64,000 bases of DNA from Malania oleifera (Eukaryota; Streptophyta; Magnoliopsida; Santalales; Ximeniaceae). The position numbers were made by a program, and so were the translations under genes. Under the pieces are notes generated by a model. The model was not told the origin of the DNA and did not search any database. It saw only the letters and a program-made list of their open reading frames with translations. This document shows, in pieces, positions 35,401-44,936 of this stretch (its first letter is position 1; every line of letters starts with the position of its first letter). The stretch lies in assembly GCF_029873635.1 (NCBI RefSeq), contig NC_080422.1, positions 12,672,936-12,736,935 of the forward strand, written 5' to 3'.

Positions 35401-38092
35401 GGGTTTTTTTAGCTCTCTTAAAGAAGCAAAAATAGTTTTCAGATGTGCTACTTTTGCTGTTGGGTGCAATATTTAGTTGGGGCGTAATTCTAGAATTTTT
35501 AAGTGGAAGAGGATGGATATAAAAATGGTCTGGAGCATGGTTCTTTGATAAATGATGAGGTTGGCTTCTTTATGGTGTTTTGCTTTTGGTTTGTTTCCTA
35601 AGTGTTAGATTATTGATGTCCAATGAAATTGGAGAGCCTTGTTATTTTCATTTTTTGTTTTAGAAATTTCTGTGAGGCCTTCTTGTTCTTTGGTGTATTG
35701 TGATATCCTTCTTTTTTTGTCTAATATAATTTCGTCTTTTATCTAAAAAAATGCTTGAGCCTTGTGCTAATGCAAGGTTATATGCATAGTGCAATACAAG
35801 AAAATAACACAACTTTGGAACAAGTTGTGGAGCATCTTGTTTAGTATTCATAGCATTAAGATTTGAACATACCAAATTACAATATTGAGATGCCATATAT
35901 GGGGAATAAGTTGTTTAAAAGGATTGGACTACTTAATCAAAGTGAAGATAATTGGTGCAATTAACAGTTAATTTTTGGCCCAATTCTAATATTACTGGTG
36001 AGGTTGCCAAGCTGACATATGGCTTTGGGGACTGACTTGCAATGGGAAAACATGATGGACTTTTCCTTATGATACAAATAATTGGACTCTCCATCAACCT
36101 GTTTTCTACCCAAGATGTGTTTTGCCACCTAATTAATCAACCAATTTTAGTGAAAGTGAAGAACTGGTAACTTCATTTTATTGAAAAGTAGGGGTTGGTC
36201 TCTGTATTCAATAGCTTGGGTTTGGGAGTGCAGTTATGCTTGGGGAAGGTTTTGTTGTTATATAATACTTGCACAGCGATCCCTCTAAAATTTTTTTTAC
36301 CTCTAAATTCTCAAGCATGATATGCTGGCTATTTGTTGCCTCCTGACCAACACTCCCAATTAATGAGCAAGGGACCCCTCTCCTTAGGAGTTCTCCATAA
36401 GGGCCCCTACAACATCCTAGGAGAGGCCCCATTGTCATATTACTCAAGAAAGTGTAGGCTTCATTGTCATATTATTCAAGAAAGTGTAAGTAGAAGCGAG
36501 GACCAAAACACATTCACTATGAAACCAAAAATGGGTCTATTTAAGGTTCCCAGTGCTAAAAAATTATTAGGGATACTGCCATTGCAATAATAGTGGCAAT
36601 TGTTGGACTAAAAACTCTTGTTATTGCATTCTTGATTTATTTTTAACTTTATTTTGTTCTTCTATTGAACCTCCCTGGCGCAGTCGTGGAGGATTATAGT
36701 TGCTAGGGCCGCCTCCTCTATGTAGGAAGCGATATTGCCCAATAAAAATGTGTCACATGTCCAGTTGGCCATGCATTTCATGTTTTTCCCCTCTTCTGCT
36801 GAATGCGGAGTCCAACTACAAGCGAAGACTGCTGCTCTCCCCTGCCCTTTTCTCTCTCCCATCTGTAATCACCACCCACACCACTCCTCTCATCCATCTC
36901 CAACCATGGACGCCGATGGTAGTGATTAATACGTGGCGGAGGATGGAGGTATACTTATCTGATTGCGGTGCCCTGTGTTAGATCCATGCAGTGTTTGATT
37001 TTATGTTGATGGTGATGCATTAGGGCTTGGAGAGGTCGATGGTGATGACAGGCGGTTGGATTTGGGAGATGTTGGGGGTGGCCTTGTGGAAAGTGGAAAG
37101 ACATTATGTTAATCTTAGCAAGGGAAATATCGTCAACTAATGGATTTAATTGATCAAAATTATTGATCTATCCAGCCCAGTAAATTTAAGCAATGGAAAA
37201 TCATAAAAAAAAAAAATTGTAACTTTCCGTATACCATGAATTTTATGGACCTACTTTCCCAGGTATTTTGTTCCGCTGTACAGCTTATTTACCTAAATTT
37301 TCTGTCCTTTTTGTTTATGAATTGTCTTAACTTGGTCACTGTTACAATGATGTGCAGGAGATGCTATTATTGCTCCTACCTCTTCTTAACTCATCATCAA
37401 TTAAAAATTTGCTGCGCCCCTTCTCAAAAGATAAGTCTTCTAGTTCTACAGAAGATGACAATGGTTGCCCCATTTGCGGGGCAAGTCCAACCATACCATT
37501 TGCTGCTCTCCCGTGCCAGCACAGGTACATTAACCAATAATTTGCCTTACTCTTACCTTCAGCAAGCTACTGCTAAATTGGGGTTTGGAATGACGAACAT
37601 CAGTTTCGAAATCCCAATAACAAAAAAGCTACCAAAGGAAGAAGCATAAAAGATTTTTGTCACCTAGGGAGAACTTATTTTTCATTCCAAGCCCACATAG
37701 ATTGTCTTTGTCAATCCTTTTTTACCCTAGTTGCCCTGGTCACCTCAAATTTGGGCTCTTTATGCAATTAATATAAAGTCTGGTATTCAAACTGTGATTT
37801 ATATATTTAGACCCCTGTTCTTAACAAATCTGGACGGCATGGTGAGCCTGTGGATTCCCACTTCCCTTAAGGGTTGCTGAAAGCAAAAATAGGTCAAATT
37901 TCATAATATAGAGCCGTTTTCAAAATGAAATTCTCTTAGGCGAGCAATTTATGTTGCTGCAGGTACTGTTACTACTGCCTTAGGACGCGTTGTGCTGCAG
38001 CACCATCTTTCCGGTGTTCCAGATGCAGTGAGCCTGTTGTTGCCATGCAGCGGCACACTGATTTAGTCAGCCATACAACTCCCAAACATTGA
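14927..38092 (+). CDS. PEX2: PEX2, peroxisome biogenesis RING E3 ligase
   Basis: Eight exons by GT-AG sites and conserved frame: 14927-15028, 16159-16272, 16392-16545, 18358-18494, 18605-18705, 29605-29722, 37358-37524, 37963-38092 (TGA). Their sum is 1023 nt, 340 aa. The product is a peroxisomal membrane protein of the PEX2-PEX10-PEX12 ubiquitin ligase complex, which ubiquitinates the import receptor PEX5 for recycling. The Pex N-terminal domain spans about 35-250 ([72 protein letters not shown]). The C-terminal C3HC4 RING has Cys279, 282, 295, His297, Cys300, 303, 316 and 319 all present. Exons are clean, so the gene looks functional. Introns 5 (10.9 kb) and 6 (7.6 kb) are swollen by transposons. 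The exon 5/6 junction gives Met where relatives usually have Arg (GRYRN), the only odd residue noted. Confidence 0.96.
16838..17137 (+). mobile_element. 300-bp TRIM with 73-bp LTRs (PEX2 intron 3)
   Basis: Two direct repeats of exactly 73 bp (16838-16910 and 17065-17137) each begin TGTT and end CTAACA. Directly after the first lies TGGTATCAAAGC (16911-16922), one mismatch from the standard initiator tRNA-Met primer-binding site. A purine-rich GCGAGGGAG precedes the second. The whole is flanked by a perfect 5-bp target duplication ACAAT (16833-16837 and 17138-17142). This is the full structure of a non-coding terminal-repeat retrotransposon in miniature, inserted in sense orientation in an intron. 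Confidence 0.93.
17640..17912 (+). repeat. imperfect local duplication in PEX2 intron 3
   Basis: Two related blocks of about 115-140 bp (about 17640-17755 and 17770-17912) both contain AAGAGTCCC, an AAAAGTC string and CAAAATGTTTATG in the same order. The copies have diverged considerably. Confidence 0.6.
17925..18260 (-). mobile_element. possible LINE 3' fragment (PEX2 intron 3)
   Basis: On the minus strand the left edge reads like a LINE tail (TGTTATATAATTTTTTCTTA before A-rich sequence), and the ORF above it ends [14 protein letters not shown], similar in style to plant L1 3' ends. No zinc-binding motif is visible, so the assignment is tentative. Confidence 0.35.
18964..18988. repeat. (TTA)n microsatellite (PEX2 intron 5)
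   Basis: About eight tandem TTA units are seen directly. Confidence 0.85.
19390..20400 (-). mobile_element. LINE fragment, zinc-binding region (PEX2 intron 5)
   Basis: The minus strand at about 19590-19720 encodes [17 protein letters not shown], the signature of the zinc-binding domain found at the end of plant LINE reverse transcriptases. The flanking sequence to about 20400 has scattered LINE-like peptides and many stops. The Ty3-gypsy element starts immediately to the right at 20419. Confidence 0.6.
20419..20519 (-). repeat. 3' LTR of the gypsy element
   Basis: A 101-bp LTR reading TGATAGAG...CCTACA on the minus strand and bounded by the polypurine tract. It shares AGAGAGAGAATTGAGAGAAT with the partner LTR. 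Such a short LTR is unusual for a gypsy element. Confidence 0.7.
20560..21168 (-). pseudogene. gypsy integrase C-terminus and chromodomain
   Basis: The minus strand at 20906-21157 encodes the integrase C-terminal region ([29 protein letters not shown]). Then comes a chromodomain with [20 protein letters not shown] (about 20590-20680), the module chromoviral integrases use to read histone marks. A frameshift separates the two parts. Confidence 0.8.
21600..21850. repeat. degenerate A-rich tandem repeat
   Basis: Repeated blocks of about 30-36 bp contain AACAATGGCTTAAATAAAAA and variants, running up to the GA microsatellite. Confidence 0.6.
21917..21987. repeat. (GA)n microsatellite
   Basis: About 35 GA units with two GATA interruptions near the right end. 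Confidence 0.95.
22141..22383 (+). repeat. 121-bp tandem duplication
   Basis: Two copies with a 121-bp period start CAGCCCCTAYGGGCTCTAGC at 22141 and 22262 and are almost identical through CTTTTAATTGCTG. High similarity points to a recent event. Confidence 0.9.
23105..25100 (-). pseudogene. gypsy pol remnant (RT, RNase H, integrase core)
   Basis: In minus-strand order, the RT starts near 24907 ([32 protein letters not shown]). The catalytic box at about 24635-24665 reads [10 protein letters not shown], where YFDD is expected, so a catalytic Asp is replaced by Asn. RNase H and the connection region follow ([26 protein letters not shown] at about 23900-23940). The integrase core is at 23105-23340 ([13 protein letters not shown]). 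Many stops are present. Confidence 0.85.
25799..27050 (-). pseudogene. gypsy gag remnant
   Basis: Minus-strand peptides match a chromovirus Gag in order. At about 26100-26250 there is [11 protein letters not shown] followed by [23 protein letters not shown]. At about 25860-25920 there is a damaged CCHC-like knuckle (RGHIVACCP). Multiple stops interrupt it. Confidence 0.65.
28011..28125 (-). repeat. 5' LTR of the gypsy element (right end approximate)
   Basis: TGTTGGGCAGTATAAG at 28011 matches the start of the other LTR (TGTAGGACAGTATTAG), and both share AGAGAGAGAATTGAGAGAAT. The right part diverges and seems to carry a small duplication of sequence from about 27880, so its end is uncertain. 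Confidence 0.6.
28480..28930 (-). mobile_element. LINE, 5'-truncated 3' end (PEX2 intron 5)
   Basis: The minus strand encodes the zinc-binding domain of an L1-type RT, with [20 protein letters not shown] and then [14 protein letters not shown] 3' UTR follows, containing TGCCTTGCCAATATAAATTT and an A-rich tail (T-rich at about 28488-28500 on the plus strand). It is a different LINE from the one at 19390-20400, because both carry this domain. Confidence 0.8.
29280..29425 (-). mobile_element. tRNA-derived SINE, 5'-truncated (PEX2 intron 5)
   Basis: The minus strand starts near the Pol III B box GGTTCGCATCC (29399-29409) and continues GGGAAACAACCTCT, then GGTAAGGTTGCATACA. It ends in a poly-A tail seen as A12 at about 29281-29292. 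This layout is that of a common eudicot tRNA-derived SINE type. The A box is missing or beyond recognition. Confidence 0.7.
29427..29473. repeat. (ATT)n microsatellite (PEX2 intron 5)
   Basis: About 13 ATT units passing into ATTT units, about 130 bp upstream of PEX2 exon 6. Confidence 0.95.
30360..31870 (+). mobile_element. LINE reverse transcriptase, decayed (PEX2 intron 6)
   Basis: Plus-strand peptides in several frames follow an L1-type RT in order: [19 protein letters not shown] (about 30630), EKSPGTD (about 30900), [17 protein letters not shown] (about 31030), DRISWI and [12 protein letters not shown] (about 31300-31390), [17 protein letters not shown] (31470-31520), and a catalytic box reading HFANDTIL (about 31612-31635) where FADD is expected. 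It breaks off near 31870, where another LINE is inserted, and probably resumes at 34960. Confidence 0.82.
32055..33190 (-). repeat. about 1-kb-spaced direct repeat inside the LINE fragment
   Basis: Sequence at about 32055-32180 recurs in diverged form at 33075-33200: a GAAACCCC start, the CATCRTAATTCACTGA string, and a TTCCATTCCTCC/TTCATTTCCTCC end. The offset is close to 1020 bp. This suggests two nested or tandem copies of the linker region. Confidence 0.7.
32692..32760 (+). repeat. 36-bp tandem duplication
   Basis: Two adjacent units each contain TTTTTCGGATKTAAGACCGG followed by AAGCATC. Confidence 0.9.
33561..34959. other. intron 6 sequence, no gene seen
   Basis: AT-rich with scattered stops. 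It may include degraded LINE sequence linking the pieces on either side. Confidence 0.45.
34960..35750 (+). mobile_element. LINE 3' end, plus strand (PEX2 intron 6)
   Basis: A degraded zinc-binding domain is visible as [12 protein letters not shown] and GIWAIF at about 35280-35330. The stretch ends with a LINE-type tail (TCTAATATAATTTCGTC then an A run near 35750). It is probably the continuation of the LINE at 30360-31870. Confidence 0.6.
35751..37357. other. rest of PEX2 intron 6, no separate gene seen
   Basis: Mixed sequence up to the exon 7 acceptor. ORFs around 36200-36980 have no recognisable domain and are probably chance frames. Confidence 0.5.
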
Positions 38093-38328
38093 CCTGCGGA
38101 AAGGAAATCAGAAGAAAAGCATAGTGACATTACATTTATTGTATTTGTAAAAAAAAAAAAAAAAATGATAGGTGGAAAAAAGAAGAAAAGTTTGAAAGTG
38201 CATCACAATTGATTAAAGGATCAAGATTCCTTGTAAAAGCATTTGCTCCCCTTTGTTGTGTTGAGGGGATCTTTAATTCATTCTTTGGCTGCTTCCTCCC
38301 ACTGTTTTCAGCTGGCTATTTTTCATAA

Positions 38329-38375
<47 letters not shown>

Positions 38376-39659
38376 TTTAACTTTGGTACTTTAAACTTTT
38401 GTCTTTTCCTTTCAGATCAATCTTTTCCTTTACTTTGTCCACATGCTTTAGGTATGACCTGTCCCTTCATATTTGGAAGGCCAAAACTTTTTCTTCTTGA
38501 TCAAGAACCAGAGTGGCCCCTTTATTCTGGTAAAACTAGCTGTGGCTGTGTTCATTGTTTTTGGAGGTTCTCGTGCTCTTGTTCTTCCATGACCAAAACC
38601 GAACGATTGTGGTTGTGATGCACCTCCGAGATGAGCTTGCGCAAGTGCACCAACATCAAATATGTTTTGAGATGGCTTGTCCTCGTCGTACTGAACATTT
38701 TAGATCAAGGGTTGGGCGTGGAAAACATGATGTGCATTTGTGTTTTTATAACTCTGATTCAAAACATTCTTTGCACAAACCCCTTCCAAAAGGAAAGAGA
38801 GGAGCTGGGTTGCTTTCGGTTGACAGGGCTGTGGTGGCGACTCATCATTGTTCATTTGTTTAATCTTTAACATGATTAATTGGACTACCCCATTCTGCAC
38901 ATGGTCAACTGGGTCACCCTTTACCTTTAGCTTTTCAGAAAAATTAAAGAAAGGGAAAAAAATCCAAATGAAAGATTGGGGAGTCGATCTACACCAGAAA
39001 CTTGTGGCTTATGACATTCGAGGGATAGGCCACCCTTTGGGCTTCGGCTATTATGCTTGCTTTGAATTGTAATTCCCTTTTTGAGGTCAAGATGGCCCTC
39101 GAGTGCAACCAAACCTATTCTTTTCCACACTCATCATTTTGCATTTTACCAAATTGCAGCACAGCAGGTGGGCGTGCGCACTGGATTCTTGAGTTGATCA
39201 TACTCTGTTCTTTTATTTGATGATTTATATGCAGTCATAAGTATGTCACAATGTGTCACCACTGTTTTGAAATTCAGACGGCGATCAGTTCGGTTAAGTC
39301 ACTTGAACGGATAGATCAGTTAGACTTGTGGGTCAAATAAAAAAATATAAAATTAATGCGCACGCGCATTTTAGGATCATTTTATTATTTTTTTAAAAAA
39401 TATTTTGCAAGTTAGTGTCATTATCAAGAGTCAAAAAAGTGTTTCAATTCAATTGAAAATCACTTAGCTAAAGAGTTAAAGTTTCGTTTATTCATAGTTG
39501 GGGTGTATGTGAGTCGATCTTAATCGACATGGTGGGATGTTTGACACAATTTGAAAGTTTGAGCTCAAATATCATGTGGAACTTGATTGACATTAGAGTT
39601 GCACCTGTCGCAAACTCCCAGATGCTTAATTTGAAACTCATTCAAAATCTTAATGTCGA
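38093..39659. other. PEX2 3' flank, no gene seen
   Basis: The near part should hold the PEX2 3' UTR. ORFs at 38555-39130 overlap on both strands without a recognisable domain. A CA microsatellite lies at 38330-38371. Confidence 0.5.
38330..38371. repeat. (CA)n microsatellite
   Basis: About 21 AC units, about 240 bp after the PEX2 stop. Confidence 0.95.
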
Positions 39660-41400
39660 TTTCTTCAATTTTTGAAAAGAATTGGTGCTCTCTGCAATAA
39701 AACTAACTCAGAATTGAACACTTCTTCACCTTTGATACGCACTTTGATAAACTCCTTCCATTCTCGCTTTACATCTTCGATTCCAGAGGCACTCGTATTC
39801 AAACTCGGAATCAGCCCAATTAAAATACCTTTAATAGACGATTTTTGAGCATAGTGGAACCAATTTGCCATTTTGTTTTTTCAGGGAAGGGATCGTTAAA
39901 AATGAATCTCCAATGCCACACTAGCTCGACGTCAAACCTCTGAAGCCATCTCACCTAAAGAAAGAATATGATCAATGTTTTCTTGACTTCTCTGAACGTA
40001 ACAATCACAAGCCGAAGCCATCGATATTCCTTTGGCTTAAATTCTATCATCTATAGCCAAACATCTGGACTAGACTCTCCATAAATATATTGAAATTTTT
40101 CTAGACAATAAAGACTGCCAAAACCAGTCATTTCACACAAAATTATCACTTCTGCTCCTCACTGCCTCCCAAGTCGTTTTTATAGAGAAATTACCATCAG
40201 GGGCAGACTTCCAGACAAAAATATCTTACCCACTTTTACCTGCCGGCACTTGGTGCAAAATTTCCCTTGTTTTATTGGCACCAACCAATTCCAGTATTAA
40301 ATCAAAGTTCCAATTATTATTTAACCAGTAATCCTTAATACACAGTTTCTTATTCAAAATATCTTCAGTGCTTATAGATAACGAGCCTGATGACAGCCAC
40401 CTGTCAAACAAAAAAAAAAGAGTTCCCACCTCTTACCAAAATTTTAACATTATCCATAACTTCTGGAATAGTAGTCATAATTGATTTCCAGAACCGAGAG
40501 TCATTTGGTCTCCCATTCCTTATTAATAAATGACCATTTCTACAATATTTAACCCTGAAAAAACCTACCCACAAATTATTAGAGGTGAGCAATTTAAAGG
40601 CAAATTTCATGAGAAGAGATTTCTGAACTTCCTTAAGATCTCTCAGGCCTAGATCCCCATCTGAGTTAGGTTTACAAATTTTTCCCCAAGAGTGCCAATG
40701 AATCTTCCTTTTATCTTTCACCTCTCCCCATAAAAAAATAGAAAGAAGAGAGTTAATGTGACAATATGTGACTTGCGAAATCTTAATAACATACATAAAA
40801 TGAATAGGCACATTAGACAACACATGTCTTAATAAAATCAATCTTCCACCTTGTGAGAGCAACTTAAATTTCCACCATACAATTTTTTTTCAAATCTTCT
40901 CCACAAGAGGTTTCAATGTCCTGGAAGACAATTTTTCAGACACCAAAGGCGCACCCAAATATATAACTAAGAATTTACCGTCCATGAAACTCGTGATTCT
41001 CAATAAACCACACTTCTGAACAGGAGTGATATATTTCGAAAGGAATAACGTTGACTTTATTTTACTGATTTTTTGACCCGACCACTTCTCGTACATTTGT
41101 AGAGTGTAAACTAAATTTCTAATAGACCTCTTCCTACCATTCGCAAAAATAAGAATATCATATGCATATAACAAATGCCAAACCAATGGGGCCACAATCG
41201 GATGATAAATTGACCAATCCGACCAGTCTCATAGCTTTTTCTAAGCAACCTTATCAAAACCTCCTCCATTATGATGAATAAATAAGGAGAGAGTGAATCC
41301 ACTTGCCGCAAGTCTCTCGTAGATTGAAAAAATCCGTTAAAAGTTCCGTTCATCAAAACAGAAAACCATGAGGACTCCACACAATTTGATTAAGTTCAAT
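39660..41400 (-). mobile_element. LINE reverse transcriptase, 5'-truncated and decayed
   Basis: In minus-strand order: RT palm (GFFQSTRDLRQVDSLSPYLF near 41330), a catalytic box reading LLYAYDILIFANG (about 41150-41190) where YADD is expected, SGQKISKIKSTLFLSK (about 41040), and the thumb/connection (MLSQGGRLILLRHVLSNVPI near 40860; WLSSGSLSI near 40400). The zinc-binding end is near 39900 (MANWFHYAQK). Frameshifts and stops break it, and the 5' half is absent. It lies about 1.6 kb beyond PEX2. Confidence 0.85.
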
Positions 41401-41440
41401 CTATACATAAAAATATTAAATTTACAATTAATATAAATAA

Positions 41441-41445
<5 letters not shown>

Positions 41446-41484
<39 letters not shown>
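41446..41484. repeat. (TA)n microsatellite
   Basis: About 19 TA units are seen directly, close to the 5' truncation point of the LINE. Confidence 0.95.
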
Positions 41485-41487
<3 letters not shown>

Positions 41488-43782
41488 GTCACTTATATAA
41501 TATAAAATTAATAGAAGTACACAAGTTTTTTTATTAGGCTCACGATAATATTCCGAAACTCGAAATCAATTCGTCTAGCTACTTGAGTTTTAAGCTCCGC
41601 TTGACCTCAAGTAAAATATAATAGATGAATGGAGTTTGAAAGAGTCTTGAGTAAGTTTCATTCAGTTATTTCATTACCCATAACTTTCAATAATCATTGG
41701 CAATTTTCGATAGTTATAGGTATGAGAGTGCCAAAAAAAATAAAAAACAAAACAAATGTGTTCACATTTATAAATTCACTAATATAAGAAATATTTGCGA
41801 GCTTTATTTTAACTATGATTTAATGAATTTGTGAAAGAGAAAACTCAAAAATAATTTTAAAATGAAATACTAAAAACTTAATCTAATGAAAAAACTAAAA
41901 AGTAAAAACTATGCTTTTAACGAAAAGTGTCTTTTCTCTTAAAGTAAAAACATCTCTTCTAATTTTCTCTCTAAACAAACAAAAAATAAAATTAAACATT
42001 ATTTTAGGTTGTTGAAAATAGTTTTAATATTTTTTATTAAAAAAGATTCTAGTAATGGATCTGCATAGTAGTTTTTTTCCTCTATCAAACTAGTAGTAAT
42101 TATTTGGGGTCAAGAGAATTTTTATGGCAGTTGTTAAGATTCTGAAAAATTTCCCCCAACTCCACCACAAAGGTAATCATTAAATTAGGCATAAAATTAT
42201 TAAATAAAAAGATAACTAATAATTAGCAAATCCCACTTGTTGATAAAAAAAAAAAAGGTACCCCTTGTGCTTTCTACAAAGGAGCGAGGTAATTACTCTT
42301 AACCATCTAGGTAAAATTACAAATCATGCAATGGTTGCATATTCATATTCATCTGTTCCATTCAAAAATAAATATCGGGCACTTGACTTGAGCTATCGTT
42401 AATGGTATAAAATAAGATTCTTATTTTTATGAGAAAATTTTCGTTTCAATAAGAATACCTAACAATATATGATTATAGAATTTGATGTAGCAATAATCTA
42501 ATACCATTTCAACAAGATCATAAAATATTATTAAAATTATTATCGATGATTGCAATTTTTTTTTTCGAAATTTACGTTTTCAAATACTTACTACATGAAA
42601 TTCTTGTAAATTTCCAAGCATGTAGATCTAACTTTTCAGACGTTATATTTTTGTATAAACACTTTTTATATGGTCAAAAAGGGAGAAGCAAATTCACTTC
42701 CTACACTGTTTGGCAAACTGTCCAAGGATAAAACACTTTTAACTTTTCACTAAAATGATTGAGCCAAATTCACCAAGTGTCCACTGTCATCTTGCCAAAC
42801 TTAAAAGTAGCACAGTTGGGAGCAAATCACTTGGCTTCACCTTTTAATGATTCAGACTAAAGTTGATTTTCTATACTTAAAATAAATTAGAAGACACTAG
42901 AAATTCCACCTTTGACACAGTTCAATCACATTGTGTGATATAATTATAAAGGAGATGCTTTGGTTAATTAAATATATTTTTATGTATGTATGACAAAAGG
43001 CAGTGAAGCTGTGAAACCTGCAATTTCTTTTGAATTAATATCATTCAAATTTTAATTTTTAAAAATTAACTTTGTTTGAAGTGTTTTTGCTATTAGTTTG
43101 GATTAAAGGGCACTATTTTCCGATCCGTACCTTTTTCCCAATCCTTTGTTCTTTGAAGTCTTTTATTCTACAAGTTAAAAAAATATATATATAATTATTA
43201 ATTTAAAATTCATATTCTTTAAACTTCTATTATGTGTATTTTTCTCATTATCTCTCTAAAAAATTTTAAAAAATTTAGGGTTTATACTCATACAAATTCC
43301 AAAAAAGGGTCCTTTTCTTGCTTTTAGTTTTTCTTTTTTAAAAAAATTTTGGGGACCCATATAGTTAAAACTCAATCATTGAATCCAATTTGTAATGATA
43401 ATTAAACAGGTTTATGCCAAACCCTTTTGATGATCCCCATATGGCTTTTATATATATACACACATGTAAATCTTTAGTTCCATTGTCAGTATCCTTAAAG
43501 CCCCAATGCTTGTTTAGGTCGGCCACCAGAAGCAAACAAAGAGAACTCCCTTGTCAGCATCCTTTATTCCTTTGGTGTAAGTGACAAAAAAAAAAAAAAA
43601 AAAAAAGTACAATTCTAGCTAGCTAGCTAGCCTGAAATTAAATTGCTTTAGTTATTATTCTCAAATTCAAATTCTATACTTGCAATCCTCATGCCCATTT
43701 ATATCATATCAAGCAATGCTAATTTTGAAAGAGGTTTTAGGACTTAGGAACGAGAATGTACATCATCTGTTATAGCATCTCG
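41485..43782. other. AT-rich intergenic DNA, no gene seen
   Basis: No reading frame with a domain was found. There is an A run at about 43585-43606 and a small CTAG tandem at about 43614-43632. Confidence 0.55.
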
Positions 43783-43958
43783 TGTTAGGACTGGAGGAGC
43801 CCATGGGTGGGTTTGATACACATGGGTGAACACCAACTTGACCCAAAAGCTTAACCTATGGGCTCTTCCGGTCCTAACACATGGTATTAGAACCAACAAT
43901 TCGTAATTCTGGGTGAGCGACATTGTAAAAGTCGAGGCGGGAAGTTAATTCTCCTGAC

Positions 43959-43966
43959 GTGCTAAC
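43959..43966 (+). repeat. hAT target site duplication, left
   Basis: GTGCTAAC, matched by GTGCTAAT at 44929-44936. Copy C, which lacks the insertion, has the same TRIM sequence once (GTGCTAAC on the minus strand near 59316-59323). Confidence 0.88.
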
Positions 43967-44928
43967 TAGGCCTGGCAAAACGGGCGGGCGGGTCGGGTTT
44001 GGGCGGGTTGTCAACGGGCCGGGTCATAAACGGGCGGGTCATAAACGGGTTAACATTAAATGGGTCACACACATCTCAACCCTAATCCGCCCGTTTAATA
44101 AACGGGCGGGTCACGGGTCACCCGTTTAATAAATAATTATATATTTTAATTTTTAAAATTTATTTTTTATTTTTAAAAATACTTATTTTATTTATTGAAT
44201 CTTAAAAAAAAAAAAAAAAGATGAAGTGGGAAAAGAAAGATCCAGATCGGGGTCTGATTGAGTGAGAGAACCGAGAGAGGGAGAGTGATTGTTGATGCTG
44301 TCACGCCGAACTGAGAGCGAGAGGGAGAGTCGAGATCGTGAGAGGGAGGGGGACGGGATGTATAGGCACTTAGGCAGACAGCGTGCGGCGTGGGTGACGG
44401 TGTGCGGCATAGGTGACAGTGACGACGTGCGGTGTGGGCAACGGCAACGGCGTGTGGCGTAGGTGACGACGATGGCGTGCAGTGTGGGTGACGGCGATGG
44501 CTGGGCTGCTAGATGCCTAGAAATCGAGAGGAGAGGACCGAGATGAGAGGTTGAGAGAGTGAGAGAGGCTGAGAGAGTGAGAGCCGAGAGGCTGAGAGCC
44601 AGAGGAGAGCGAAGCTGAAGCACCGAAAGGCGAAGGCCGAGAAGAACCAGAGGAGAGTGAAGCGCAGACGGCTGAAGGCTACGGGATTTTTGGTTAGGGT
44701 TGGAGTCGGTGGACAGTGAGTGATAACTGTGATATATATGACATAAAGGAACCAAATTAACGGGTCACCCGGCGGGTGACCCGCCCAAACCCGGTTGAAC
44801 CCGGTTATAAACGGGTCAACCTGTGACCCGCCCAATTATTAAACGGATCGACTTCTTTAAACCCAAACCCGTTTTAAATAAATGGGTCCGGGTGACCCGA
44901 CGGGTTATGACCCGTTTTGCCAGGCCTA
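43967..44928. mobile_element. non-autonomous hAT transposon (962 bp)
   Basis: Ends are perfect 18-bp inverted repeats, TAGGCCTGGCAAAACGGG at the left and its complement at the right. Flanking 8-bp duplications match in 7 of 8 positions. An 8-bp duplication and a TAGG..TGGCAAA terminus are hAT hallmarks. Subterminal zones are packed with CGGGT/ACCCG motifs (possible transposase sites). The middle is purine-rich, GC-rich low-complexity DNA. The minus-strand ORFs there are Ser/Leu/Pro low-complexity and resemble no transposase, so the element would need an enzyme in trans. Confidence 0.92.
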
Positions 44929-44936
44929 GTGCTAAT
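44929..44936 (+). repeat. hAT target site duplication, right
   Basis: GTGCTAAT directly follows the right inverted repeat and pairs with GTGCTAAC on the left. Confidence 0.88.

Noticed and set aside
38555-39130. Several overlapping ORFs of 66-102 aa after PEX2
   Set aside because: They occur on both strands in the same interval with no domain, splice logic or codon pattern of a gene.
42245-42320. Possible SINE tail (A run followed by a GGTACCCC string)
   Set aside because: It resembles the SINE at 29280 only in the A run and a few bases; no B box or further match was found.
44192-44835. Minus-strand ORFs of 187 and 108 aa inside the hAT element
   Set aside because: They are Ser/Leu/Pro low-complexity frames over purine-rich repeat-like DNA with no transposase motif, and the two overlap in different frames.
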